In this document: positions 7,361 to 15,138 of the stretch, in pieces | Position numbering within the stretch: the first letter of the stretch is position 1 | Layout: each line of letters begins with the position of its first letter | DNA from: FEN-1191 sp036490715 | GTDB lineage: Bacteria > Pseudomonadota > Gammaproteobacteria > Steroidobacterales > Steroidobacteraceae | DNA: 64,000 nucleotides | Assembly (NCBI GenBank): GCA_036490715.1 | Contig: DASXDL010000044.1 | Coordinates: forward strand, 1 to 64,000 | Reading direction: 5' to 3' | Notes under the pieces: model-generated | Database searches by the model: none | What the model was told of the DNA's origin: nothing | The model's input: only the letters and a program-made list of their open reading frames with translations | Translations under genes and position numbers: made by a program

Positions 7361-9415
7361 TCACCACACGCTCACGCGTTCATCGGGCGGCAGATACATG
7401 TGATCGCCGGGCTTGACGTTGAAAGTCTCGTCGAACGCGCTCTGGTTGATCAGCGTGCCGAGCACCCGGTCAGCCGATGGCGCGTGCGGATCGGACTGCA
7501 GCAGCTGCACGGCGTAGCTGTCGCGCACCTTTTCACGCCAGGCCTGTGCGAAACCGATGAAAAATCGCTGATCACCGCTCAGAGCGTCGATCACCGGCGC
7601 CGGCTTGCCGTCCAGCGATAGCCGGTAGGCCTTGTAGGCGATCGCCAGGCCGGCGTTGTCGGCGATGTTTTCGTCGAGCGTGCGTTCGCCATCCAGATGG
7701 TGGCGCGGTATCGGCACGAAGGCGTTGTATTCGGCGATCAGCGGCCGTGTGCGCGCCTCGAAGCGCGCGTGATCGTCCGGGGTCCACCAGTCGCGCAGGT
7801 TGCCGTCGCCGTCATAGTGTGAACCCTGATCGTCGAAGGCGTGGCTGATCTCGTGTCCGATCACCATGCCAATGGCACCGTAATTGACGGCGTCATCGGC
7901 GGCTTCATTGAAGAATGGCGCCTGCAAAATGGCGGCGGGAAATACGATTTCATTGCGCTCCGGATTGTAGAACGCATTCACCGACTGCGGAGTCGAGTCC
8001 CAGTCGCTGCGATCCACCGGCTTGCCGAGCAGCTCGATGCTGCGGTGGGCCTCGAAGCTGTAGGCCCGCATGACGTTGCCGGCCAGGTCGTCGCGCCGCA
8101 AGCTCAGCGCCGAATAGTCGCGCCAGTGGGCCGGATAGCCGATCTTGATGGCCATCTTGTCGAGCTTGGCGATGGCCTGACGGCGGGTATCCGCACCCAT
8201 CCAGTCCAGCGTGCCGATGTCGTCGCGGAACGCGTGCAGCAGATGATCGACCAGCGCCTCGGCCCGAAGCTTCGCCGACGGCGGAAAATTCGCGGCCACG
8301 TACAGCTGGCCGAGCCCCTGGCCGATGAACTGGTCCACCAGTTCCACGCCGCGCCGCCAGCGCGGGACGTCCTGTTCAATGCCCTGCAGCGTGCTGCCGT
8401 AGAACGCGAAGTGCGCGTCGGAGAGTGCTCGCGGCAGGTACGGGCTGTAATCGGACAGCAGATGCCAGCGAAAGTACGCGCGCCAGACAGCCAGCGGTGT
8501 CTGCTCGACCAACTGAGCGAAGCCCTGCAGGTAGCTTGGCTGCGCGACGATCAGGTAGCGGACTTTACCGCTGACGCCGGCGGCCGCCAGGTAGCTCGAC
8601 CAGTCATATCCGGGAGCCATCCGTGAGAGCGCGCCGACCTCGATCCGGTTGCGGGTCTTTTTTTTGTCGCGGCTGTCCGCCTGGCTCCATTGCGCGCGCG
8701 CCAGGGCGGTCTCGAGAGTTACGATCTGCGCGGCGAGCTGCTCGGCATTGCTGTCGCCCAGCTGCTTGAGGCCGGCGGCGATGTATTCCTGGTATTGCCG
8801 GCGCATCAGCCGCAGTGTGGTGTTGTCGTCTTTGAGATAGTAATCGCGGTCCGGCAGTCCCAGGCCGTCCTGAGCGATCATGAAGGCGTAGTGGGTCGCA
8901 TCGGCAGGATCGAGGTGCACGCCCTGGCTGTAGGGCACGGTCACTCCGATCTGTTGCAGATGGGCGATCAGCGCCGGAATGTCCTGTTTTCGCTCAACAG
9001 CGTTAATGCGGGCGAACTCGGCCGTGAGCGCGCCGGTACCGGCGTGCTCGACCGCGGCCTCGTCCATGAAACTGCTGTACAGATCGGCGATCTTCGCGCC
9101 GTCGGTGCCGGACGTGGCACCGGGAGCACCCACCGCGGCCTCGATCAGCGCGCGCAATTGCGTCTGTGCATCGGCGTATAGCTTCGGGCCGGTTCCGTAC
9201 GCTCCCATGCCGGCGGGAATATCTGTGGTCTCGAGCCACTTGCCATTCACGTACAGATAAAAATTGTCCTGCGGACGCACGCTGGCATCAAAGTATTGGC
9301 TTTCGATTCCCGATACCAACGCCGCCGGGTCCGGCAATGGCTCGGCCGCCCAGCAACGAGCCGACGAGCATGCGAGCAGCACGCACAGCCTGGCGCAGAA
9401 GTGATCGGCGCTCAC
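7361..9415 (-). CDS. M13 family zinc metallopeptidase (neprilysin-like, exported)
   Basis: 684-residue secreted endopeptidase of the M13 (neprilysin/PepO) family. The zinc-binding motif HEISH is at about 519-523, the third zinc ligand lies in ENIADNAG at about 580-587, and the substrate-binding NAFYNPERNEI precedes the zinc site. The GTG at 9415 is chosen because it gives a compact signal peptide ending near CWAAEPLPDP and lies 2 bases after the aldo/keto reductase stop. It probably cleaves short peptides in the periplasm. An A8 tract (8656-8663 on the plus strand as T) encodes DKKKT and is a possible slippage site. Confidence 0.92.
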   Translation of the reverse strand: MSADHFCARLCVLLACSSARCWAAEPLPDPAALVSGIESQYFDASVRPQDNFYLYVNGKWLETTDIPAGMGAYGTGPKLYADAQTQLRALIEAAVGAPGATSGTDGAKIADLYSSFMDEAAVEHAGTGALTAEFARINAVERKQDIPALIAHLQQIGVTVPYSQGVHLDPADATHYAFMIAQDGLGLPDRDYYLKDDNTTLRLMRRQYQEYIAAGLKQLGDSNAEQLAAQIVTLETALARAQWSQADSRDKKKTRNRIEVGALSRMAPGYDWSSYLAAAGVSGKVRYLIVAQPSYLQGFAQLVEQTPLAVWRAYFRWHLLSDYSPYLPRALSDAHFAFYGSTLQGIEQDVPRWRRGVELVDQFIGQGLGQLYVAANFPPSAKLRAEALVDHLLHAFRDDIGTLDWMGADTRRQAIAKLDKMAIKIGYPAHWRDYSALSLRRDDLAGNVMRAYSFEAHRSIELLGKPVDRSDWDSTPQSVNAFYNPERNEIVFPAAILQAPFFNEAADDAVNYGAIGMVIGHEISHAFDDQGSHYDGDGNLRDWWTPDDHARFEARTRPLIAEYNAFVPIPRHHLDGERTLDENIADNAGLAIAYKAYRLSLDGKPAPVIDALSGDQRFFIGFAQAWREKVRDSYAVQLLQSDPHAPSADRVLGTLINQSAFDETFNVKPGDHMYLPPDERVSVW

Positions 9416-9417
9416 GC

Positions 9418-10395
9418 CTAACCGACCCGTTCCATCTCCTGGCGACTGAGCCGGACGCTGGCGGCGGCAACGTTGTCCTGCAGATGCTCGACCCGCGAGG
9501 TGCCTGGAATCGGCAGCATCACCGGCGAGCGCGCCAGCAACCATGCCAGCGTCGCCTGCGGCATGTCGATGTGGCGCTGCTGGGCAATGCTCTCGAGAGC
9601 TTGCAGGCGTGCGTCGGGCGCGCCGCCGGCCTGCGCCCGCTGCGCCAGTGGTGCCCATGGCAGAAACGCGATGTGCTGGCGCTGGCACAGTGCCAGCACC
9701 TCGTCGGAGGACCGGTCGGCGACGTTGTAGCGGTTCTGCACCGAGACGATCTTCACCAGACCCTGCGCCTGCGCCAGCTGAGCCGGGTTTACGTTCGAGA
9801 CGCCGATGTGACGGATCTTGCCCTGCTGCTGCAGACGCGCGAGTTCACCGATCGAATCCTCCAGTGGCACCTTGGGGTCCGGGCGGTGCAACTGATATAG
9901 ATCGATGCGTTCGAGTTTCAGGCGCCTCAGACTCGCTTCACAGGCCTGTCGCAGGTGCTCGGGGCGCGCGTCCGAAACCCATTGATCGCGGCTGGGACGC
10001 GTAAGTCCACCCTTGGTCGCAATCACCAGCCCGTTCGGATATGGATGCAGCGCATCGCAGATCAGTTGCTCGCTGACATCAGGACCGTAGGCGTCGGCGG
10101 TGTCGATGAAATTGACGCCCAGCTCGAGCGCGCGCCGCAGTACCGCGCGCGCTTCGTTCGGGTCGGCGGGCTGCCCCCAGATGTCCTCACCGGTGATGCG
10201 CATGGCGCCATAACCGACGCGATTGACGCTCAGGTCGCCGCCGATCGTGAGTCGACCGGCCGCGCCGGCCGGGTGGGCGCTGTCATCGCCGGGCCGCATG
10301 ATCGTGCCAATGGCGGAACTGTTGAAGGCTGCACCGCACAGCGCTGCCGCGCCGCCGGCGACGAACCCACGACGGGTCGAATGCTCGAGACACAT
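9418..10395 (-). CDS. aldo/keto reductase with Tat signal
   Basis: 325-residue NADP-dependent aldo/keto reductase. The catalytic Asp and Tyr lie in DTADAYGPD, the Lys in VIATKGGLTRPS, and the His in YQLHRPDP. The C-terminal cofactor segment includes IPGTSRVEHLQDN. The first residues, STRRGFVAGGAAALCGAAF, form a twin-arginine signal, unusual but known for AKRs annotated as oxidoreductases of the Tat substrate list. The ATG at 10395 is preferred over one 33 bases upstream because GGAGG sits 5 bases before it and it gives a standard Tat leader. Substrate unknown. Confidence 0.9.
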   Translation of the reverse strand: MCLEHSTRRGFVAGGAAALCGAAFNSSAIGTIMRPGDDSAHPAGAAGRLTIGGDLSVNRVGYGAMRITGEDIWGQPADPNEARAVLRRALELGVNFIDTADAYGPDVSEQLICDALHPYPNGLVIATKGGLTRPSRDQWVSDARPEHLRQACEASLRRLKLERIDLYQLHRPDPKVPLEDSIGELARLQQQGKIRHIGVSNVNPAQLAQAQGLVKIVSVQNRYNVADRSSDEVLALCQRQHIAFLPWAPLAQRAQAGGAPDARLQALESIAQQRHIDMPQATLAWLLARSPVMLPIPGTSRVEHLQDNVAAASVRLSRQEMERVG

Positions 10396-10707
10396 GCGAT
10401 CCTCCGGAAGATGCCACGCGCGCGTCAAGCCCGTCGCTGCCGCCGGTCGGCCGCAAGCTCAAGGACCTCACTCGCAACCGATACGATACTCCTCAGCGTG
10501 GTCGTGCATCCGATCGCAGGGCGCGTCAAAGCTTCCGATCAGCATTTAAGCTAAGGGGTCGAGCGCGAACAGACGTTCGACCGAGATGCGCGGATATCAA
10601 TCAGAGCGCCGCTGCAGCTGGGAATGCCAGGTCGGATACCGGGGCCTGGCTGTTATGGGTTCCAGTCACGGCGCTCGGCGCTGGGCGCGAGCGCAGGCGC
10701 AGAATCA
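10396..10707. other. non-coding gap, nothing recognised except one hairpin
   Basis: 312 bases between the aldo/keto reductase start and the ArsR gene stop. It holds the reductase ribosome-binding site at its left end and an imperfect hairpin at 10557-10582. Short open frames here have no ribosome-binding sites or recognisable products. Confidence 0.6.
10557..10582. terminator. possible hairpin terminator downstream of the ArsR gene
   Basis: GGTCGAGCG pairs with CGTTCGACC around an 8-base loop (9-base stem with one G-T pair). It lies about 125 bases beyond the ArsR stop on the minus strand. There is no T-tract, so it may be a processing or regulatory hairpin instead. Confidence 0.3.
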
Positions 10708-11007
10708 TCAGGAGTCTTCGGCCTCGGACTTGAATGCGGCCAGCGCCCGTTCCCAGAACTGATCGAGCCAGGCTCGCAGCGGACCCAGGCCGGCCGGGTC
10801 GACGTAATACACGCGCCGGGTACCTTCGGCGCGATCCAGCACCAGCCCGGCGGCCTTGAGGATCTGCAGGTGCTGCGATACCGCCGGCCGGCTGACCGGC
10901 ATACCCCTGGCCAGGGTACCCACGGAGGCCGGCCCGGCGCGCAGCTTCTCGAACACGCGCCGGCGGGTCGGATCGCCGAGGCAGTCCAGAACCTCGCGGT
11001 AGCTCAT
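10708..11007 (-). CDS. ArsR-family (SdpR-like) transcriptional regulator
   Basis: 99-residue winged-helix repressor. The HTH core MPVSRPAVSQHLQILKAAGL (about 36-55) and the wing RAEGTRRVYYVDPAG are typical of the metal-independent ArsR/SdpR group; no Cys metal site such as ELCVCDL is present. Its ATG overlaps the stop of the upstream SRPBCC gene (TGATG), so the two form an operon. Such ArsR/SRPBCC pairs are common and the regulator usually represses its own operon; the tandem palindromes at 11503-11537 are the obvious operator (inference). Confidence 0.92.
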   Translation of the reverse strand: MSYREVLDCLGDPTRRRVFEKLRAGPASVGTLARGMPVSRPAVSQHLQILKAAGLVLDRAEGTRRVYYVDPAGLGPLRAWLDQFWERALAAFKSEAEDS

Positions 11008-11483
11008 CAGCCCGCTGCTCGCTGTGCTTCCGCCACGAACAGCTGCAGCAGCATTGGCCAGCCACCATCGACCGCGTTGCGCATTTTTTCGCCGCCCTCG
11101 GGGCCAAGGCGTTCCAGGTTCCGGTGCTCCAGCTCAACTCGGGTGGAGCGGGCGGTCAACGTCACGAAATTGACCTCGACCTCGGAACTCACGCTGCTGT
11201 CGGGTTTCCAGTCGGCGCTGATCTCCCAGCTCAACAGCAGGCGGCGGCCGGGCTCCCACACCAGCACGTGGCCGTTGATGACTTCGGAGCCATCCTCGCA
11301 GCGTACGAACCAGCGGCCACCGACGAACGGCTCAATCACCGTTTGCTTGGGTGCCGAGGCGATTGAGTGCGACTTGGGCCACCAGCGGTCGATACCGGCG
11401 GTGAATACCTCGAAGGCGCGTCGTGCGTCGACGTTGGCGAGGATGCTCTTTCGCACCGGCGCGATGTGGATGGTGTGGGTCAT
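11007..11483 (-). CDS. SRPBCC (START/Bet v1, AHSA1-like) domain protein
   Basis: 158-residue AHSA1-type SRPBCC protein with a helix-grip hydrophobic pocket. Features include ILANVDARRAFEVFT at the N-terminus, the turn EPFVGGRWFVRCEDG, the core strand GHVLVWEPGRRLLLSWEI and a C-terminal long helix. The ATG at 11483 is chosen because the palindromic operator/promoter lies just upstream; an upstream in-frame ATG at 11546 falls inside that promoter. It is translationally coupled to the ArsR gene. Ligand unknown; this pairing often responds to small hydrophobic molecules or stress. Confidence 0.88.
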   Translation of the reverse strand: MTHTIHIAPVRKSILANVDARRAFEVFTAGIDRWWPKSHSIASAPKQTVIEPFVGGRWFVRCEDGSEVINGHVLVWEPGRRLLLSWEISADWKPDSSVSSEVEVNFVTLTARSTRVELEHRNLERLGPEGGEKMRNAVDGGWPMLLQLFVAEAQRAAG

Positions 11484-11502
11484 CAGGCGGGCCGTCTCAA
11501 TT

Positions 11503-11537
11503 GGTAAGTTGTTACTTACCGTAAGTAAAAACTTACC
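11503..11537. promoter_or_regulatory. tandem palindromic operator of the SRPBCC/arsR operon
   Basis: Four alternating half-sites of GGTAAGT/ACTTACC: GGTAAGT at 11503-11509, ACTTACC at 11514-11520, GTAAGT at 11521-11526 and ACTTACC at 11531-11537. They form a perfect 7+4+7 palindrome, a 6+4+6 palindrome, and a 6+1+6 palindrome in the middle. They lie 20-54 bases upstream of the SRPBCC start and overlap its core promoter. This is the expected position for autorepression by the ArsR protein encoded downstream. Confidence 0.75.
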
Positions 11538-11546
11538 ATTTGTCAA
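11518..11546 (-). promoter_or_regulatory. candidate sigma-70 promoter for the SRPBCC/arsR operon
   Basis: On the minus strand a perfect TTGACA (-35, 11546-11541) is followed after 17 bases by TACGGT (11523-11518), a weak -10. The spacer and -10 lie within the palindromic half-sites, so a bound regulator would block polymerase. Confidence 0.5.
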
Positions 11547-11763
11547 TGGCTGGCGCGGGTCGCGGCCGGCGCATGAGCGCGTGCTACATAAGTACCGGGT
11601 CTGGCCGGCCGACGCGTGCGCTGGATGGCTCGAAATAGGAGCCCCATCAAGCGCATGCTAGTATCAGTTGCGGTCAAAACAATATCGGCGGGGGGGCAGC
11701 ACTTCGACCGCAGTGCCGTGCGACAACTAATCAGAAACTCCTCGCCTTAAGGAGACGAAGACA

Positions 11764-12291
11764 ATGAAACCTCTGGTGGCCTTATCGCTCAGTATCGGAA
11801 TCCTGGGGGCTGTGTGGGCCTGGTTGTGCCTCGGGCCGATCAGCGGCTATGCGCTGGTTTGGGCCGGATTTATTTCCTGGGGGTGCTACTTCCACAGTGG
11901 TGCTGACGGCAACGCCTTCAAGAAGACCGTCGCCGGCACCTGCTACGGAGCGATCATTGGCTGGATCGCGCTGCTGCTGATCGTCAACACCTCCATGCCG
12001 GCGCTGGGCGTGGCGTGGCCGGCGATCCTGGTCGGTGTCACGGTGTTCTTCCTGGTAATCGTCGCATCGATCGACCTGCTGTCGGTGGTGCCGGCTAACG
12101 TGTACGGGTATGCGGCCATCGTCGCCTACTCGCTGCATCAGGCCTCGGCCGAACCCAACATTGGGCCGCTGAAGAACCTGACCGCGGGTTCACTCGCCAA
12201 CCCATTGATCCTGTTAATCGTATCGTTGATCCTCGGCGCGATCTTCGGCGTGCTGTCGAACAAGCTGTCCGGAGCGCTGGCAAAGAAATAG
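11764..12291 (+). CDS. DUF1097 family membrane protein
   Basis: 175-residue inner-membrane protein with about five hydrophobic segments spread along the chain, matching DUF1097 (the WAGFISWGCYFHSGAD block after the first hairpin is typical). RBS AAGGAGACGAAG lies just before the ATG. It appears monocistronic: 217 bases without a gene precede it and a hairpin follows at 12321-12358. The function of the family is unknown; E. coli YcdZ belongs to it. Confidence 0.85.
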   Translation: MKPLVALSLSIGILGAVWAWLCLGPISGYALVWAGFISWGCYFHSGADGNAFKKTVAGTCYGAIIGWIALLLIVNTSMPALGVAWPAILVGVTVFFLVIVASIDLLSVVPANVYGYAAIVAYSLHQASAEPNIGPLKNLTAGSLANPLILLIVSLILGAIFGVLSNKLSGALAKK

Positions 12292-12320
12292 CCAGCAGGG
12301 CGCACCTGCCTGAAGCGACT

Positions 12321-12358
12321 CCCCCTTAGTCGTCAGCCCAGCCTGGCGACTTGGGGGG
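12321..12358 (+). terminator. possible terminator hairpin after the DUF1097 gene
   Basis: CCCCCTTAGTCG and CGACTTGGGGGG pair in 10 of 12 positions around a 14-base loop, 30 bases after the stop. There is no T-tract, so it could also act within the aceE leader, which begins about 100 bases further on. Confidence 0.35.
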
Positions 12359-12462
12359 CGTTGCACCCCACGGTTCACACGGCGGCGCTGTCGCACCGCG
12401 TCTGGCATTGGCCGCCCGCATGCCAGAGGATGCGCACTGTCCTGCCGCTGTGGAGCTTGACC

Positions 12463-15114
12463 ATGGGGGGCGCTGCACCGCCCGATACCGATCCGGAAGA
12501 GACCCGCGACTGGATCGCGGCCTTCGATTCGGTGGTACGCGCCGCGGATCCGGCGCGCGCGCTGTTCCTGTTGCGGCAGCTGGACGAGCATGCCAAGGAG
12601 CAGGGGCTGCTGGCGGCCGCGACGCCGTTCTCCGCCTACCAGAACACCATCCCGCTCGAGCGCCAGGGCACCTATCCGGGTGACCTGGCGCTGGAAGAGC
12701 GGCTCACCGCGATCATGCGCTGGAATGCGCTGGCGATGGTGGTGCGCGCCAATCAGGCCTACGGCGAGCTGGGCGGCCACATCGCCAGCTACGCATCGGC
12801 CGCCGAGATATTCGAGGTCGGTTTCCATCACTTCTTTCGCGCCGCGCAGGACGGCTTCGGCGGTGACCTGGTGTATTTCCAGCCGCACTCGGCGCCCGGC
12901 GTCTATGCGCGCGCCTACCTGGAAGAGCGCCTGAGCGAGCAGCAGCTCGGCAACTTCCGCCAGGAACTCCAGGGCGATGGCCTGTGCTCCTACCCGCATC
13001 CGTGGCTGATGCCCGAGTTCTGGCAATTTCCGACCGGATCGATGGGCCTGGGTCCCATCAGCGCCATCTACCAGGCGCGTTTCCTGCGCTATCTGGCCAA
13101 CCGCGGTCTGGCCGACACCGCCGAGCGGCGCGTGTGGGGCGTATTCGGCGATGGCGAGATGGACGAGCCCGAATCCACCGGCGCGCTGAGCCTGGCGGCG
13201 CGCGAGCGGCTCGACAATCTGACCTTCGTGATCAACTGCAATCTGCAGCGCCTGGATGGGCCGGTGCGCGGCAACGGTCAGATCATTCAGGAACTGGAGT
13301 CGCTGTTCGCCGGCGCCGGCTGGAACGTCATCAAGGTGCTGTGGGGTTCGGACTGGGACGCCCTGTTTGCGCGCGACACGCAGCACGCGCTGCTGCGGCG
13401 GCTGGCCGCGACCGTGGATGGCGAATACCAGAATCTCGGTGCCAAGGACGCCGCCTATAACATCGAGCATTTCTTCAAGAAGGATGCCGACATCCAGGCG
13501 CTGGTGGCGCACATGAGCGACGCCGAGATCGACTCGCTGCGCCGCGGTGGTCACGACATGCGCAAGCTGCACGCCGCGTATGCCGCCGCGGTCGCGCATC
13601 GCGGCCAACCGAGCGTGATCCTGGCCAAGACCAAGAAGGGCTTCGGACTGCGCGGGGTGGGCGAATCGCGCATGACCGCGCACCAGGCCAAGAAGCTGGA
13701 CGTCGAGGCGCTCAAGGCGTTTCGCGACCGCTTCCACCTGCCGCTGTCGGACGAGGACGTGGCCGCGCTGCGCTTCTACCGCCCGCCCAGCGACAGCCGC
13801 GAGCTGCGCTACCTGCGCGAACGGCGTAGCGCGCTCGGTGGGCCGCTGCCGGTGCGCCGCCGCCAGGTCGCATCGGTGCCGGTGCCGTCGCTGTCCAGCT
13901 ACGCCCAGTTCGCGCTGGCGGCCGACGGCAAGGCGATGTCGACCACCATGGCGGCGGTGCGCATGCTCGGCGGGCTGCTGCGCGATCGCGAATTGGGGCC
14001 GCGGATTGTGCCGATCGTCGCCGATGAGGCCCGCACCTTCGGCATGGACAATCTGTTCCGGCAGATTGGCATCTACTCGCCGGTCGGGCAGCTGTATGAG
14101 CCGGAGGATGCCGGCACGATGCTCTATTACAAGGAAGCCACCGACGGGCAGTTGCTCGAGGAGGGCATCACCGAGGCCGGAGCGCTGTCATCCTGGGTTG
14201 CCGCCGGTACGTCCTATAGCGTGAACGGCGTGGCGCTGCTGCCGTTCTATATCTATTACTCGATGTTCGGGTTCCAGCGGGTCGGGGATCTGATCTGGGC
14301 CGCCGCCGATCAGCGCACCCGCGGGGTGCTGCTCGGCGCGACCGCCGGGCGTACCACGCTCGGCGGCGAGGGCCTGCAGCACCAGGATGGCAGCAGTCAC
14401 GTGGCCGCCGCCACGGTCCCCAACTGTCGTGCCTACGATCCGGCCTTTGCCTACGAGCTGGCGGTGATTCTGGATCACGGCATGCGCCGCATGCTCGAGC
14501 AGCAGCAGGACGAGTTCTATTACATCACCGTGATGAACGAAAACTATCCACAGCCGTCGATGCCGCCGGGCTGCGAAGCCGACATCGTGCGTGGCCTGTA
14601 TCGATTGTCGGGATCCGAGCGCGCGCCGGTACGCCTGCTTGGTTCGGGTGCGATCCTGCGCGAGGTCCAGGCAGCCGCGCAGCTGCTGCAACAGGACTGG
14701 AGTGTCGGCAGCGAGGTCTACAGCGTCACCAGCTTCAGCGAGCTGGCGCGCGAGGCGGCCGAGGTGGAGCGCTGGAACCGGCTGCATCCGCGCGCCATGC
14801 CGCGACGCAGCCAGGTCGCGCGACTGCTGGGCGATGAGCGGCCGGTGATCGCGGCCACCGACTACGTGCGTGCCTATCCGCAGCTGATTGCAGCGTACCT
14901 GTCGGGTCAGTTCGTGGCGCTGGGCACCGACGGTTTCGGTCGCAGCGACAATCGGCCGGAGCTGCGCCGATTCTTCGAGGTCGACCGGCATTCGATCGTG
15001 ATCGCCACCTTGAGTACACTGGCGCAGCTCGGGCAGCTGCCGGCCGACAGCGCGGCGCAGGCGATCGAGCGCTACGGCGTGGACGCGGAGCAGGCCGCGC
15101 CCTGGCAGCGCTGA
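12463..15114 (+). CDS. aceE: pyruvate dehydrogenase E1 component, homodimeric
   Basis: 883-residue homodimeric (AceE-type) E1 subunit of the pyruvate dehydrogenase complex, which decarboxylates pyruvate with ThDP and passes the acetyl group to E2 lipoyl domains. The ThDP/Mg motif GDGEMDEPE is at about residue 229, and the segment NCNLQRLDGPVRGNG follows. The N-terminal DPEETRDWIAAFDSV and QNTIPLERQGTYPGD match AceE. The ATG at 12463 is chosen over upstream in-frame starts because TGGAG lies 8 bases before it; the length then equals E. coli AceE (887). No aceF or lpd genes adjoin it, which is unusual. Confidence 0.95.
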   Translation: MGGAAPPDTDPEETRDWIAAFDSVVRAADPARALFLLRQLDEHAKEQGLLAAATPFSAYQNTIPLERQGTYPGDLALEERLTAIMRWNALAMVVRANQAYGELGGHIASYASAAEIFEVGFHHFFRAAQDGFGGDLVYFQPHSAPGVYARAYLEERLSEQQLGNFRQELQGDGLCSYPHPWLMPEFWQFPTGSMGLGPISAIYQARFLRYLANRGLADTAERRVWGVFGDGEMDEPESTGALSLAARERLDNLTFVINCNLQRLDGPVRGNGQIIQELESLFAGAGWNVIKVLWGSDWDALFARDTQHALLRRLAATVDGEYQNLGAKDAAYNIEHFFKKDADIQALVAHMSDAEIDSLRRGGHDMRKLHAAYAAAVAHRGQPSVILAKTKKGFGLRGVGESRMTAHQAKKLDVEALKAFRDRFHLPLSDEDVAALRFYRPPSDSRELRYLRERRSALGGPLPVRRRQVASVPVPSLSSYAQFALAADGKAMSTTMAAVRMLGGLLRDRELGPRIVPIVADEARTFGMDNLFRQIGIYSPVGQLYEPEDAGTMLYYKEATDGQLLEEGITEAGALSSWVAAGTSYSVNGVALLPFYIYYSMFGFQRVGDLIWAAADQRTRGVLLGATAGRTTLGGEGLQHQDGSSHVAAATVPNCRAYDPAFAYELAVILDHGMRRMLEQQQDEFYYITVMNENYPQPSMPPGCEADIVRGLYRLSGSERAPVRLLGSGAILREVQAAAQLLQQDWSVGSEVYSVTSFSELAREAAEVERWNRLHPRAMPRRSQVARLLGDERPVIAATDYVRAYPQLIAAYLSGQFVALGTDGFGRSDNRPELRRFFEVDRHSIVIATLSTLAQLGQLPADSAAQAIERYGVDAEQAAPWQR

Positions 15115-15138
15115 GCCGCGACATCGGGCAGCGACGTT

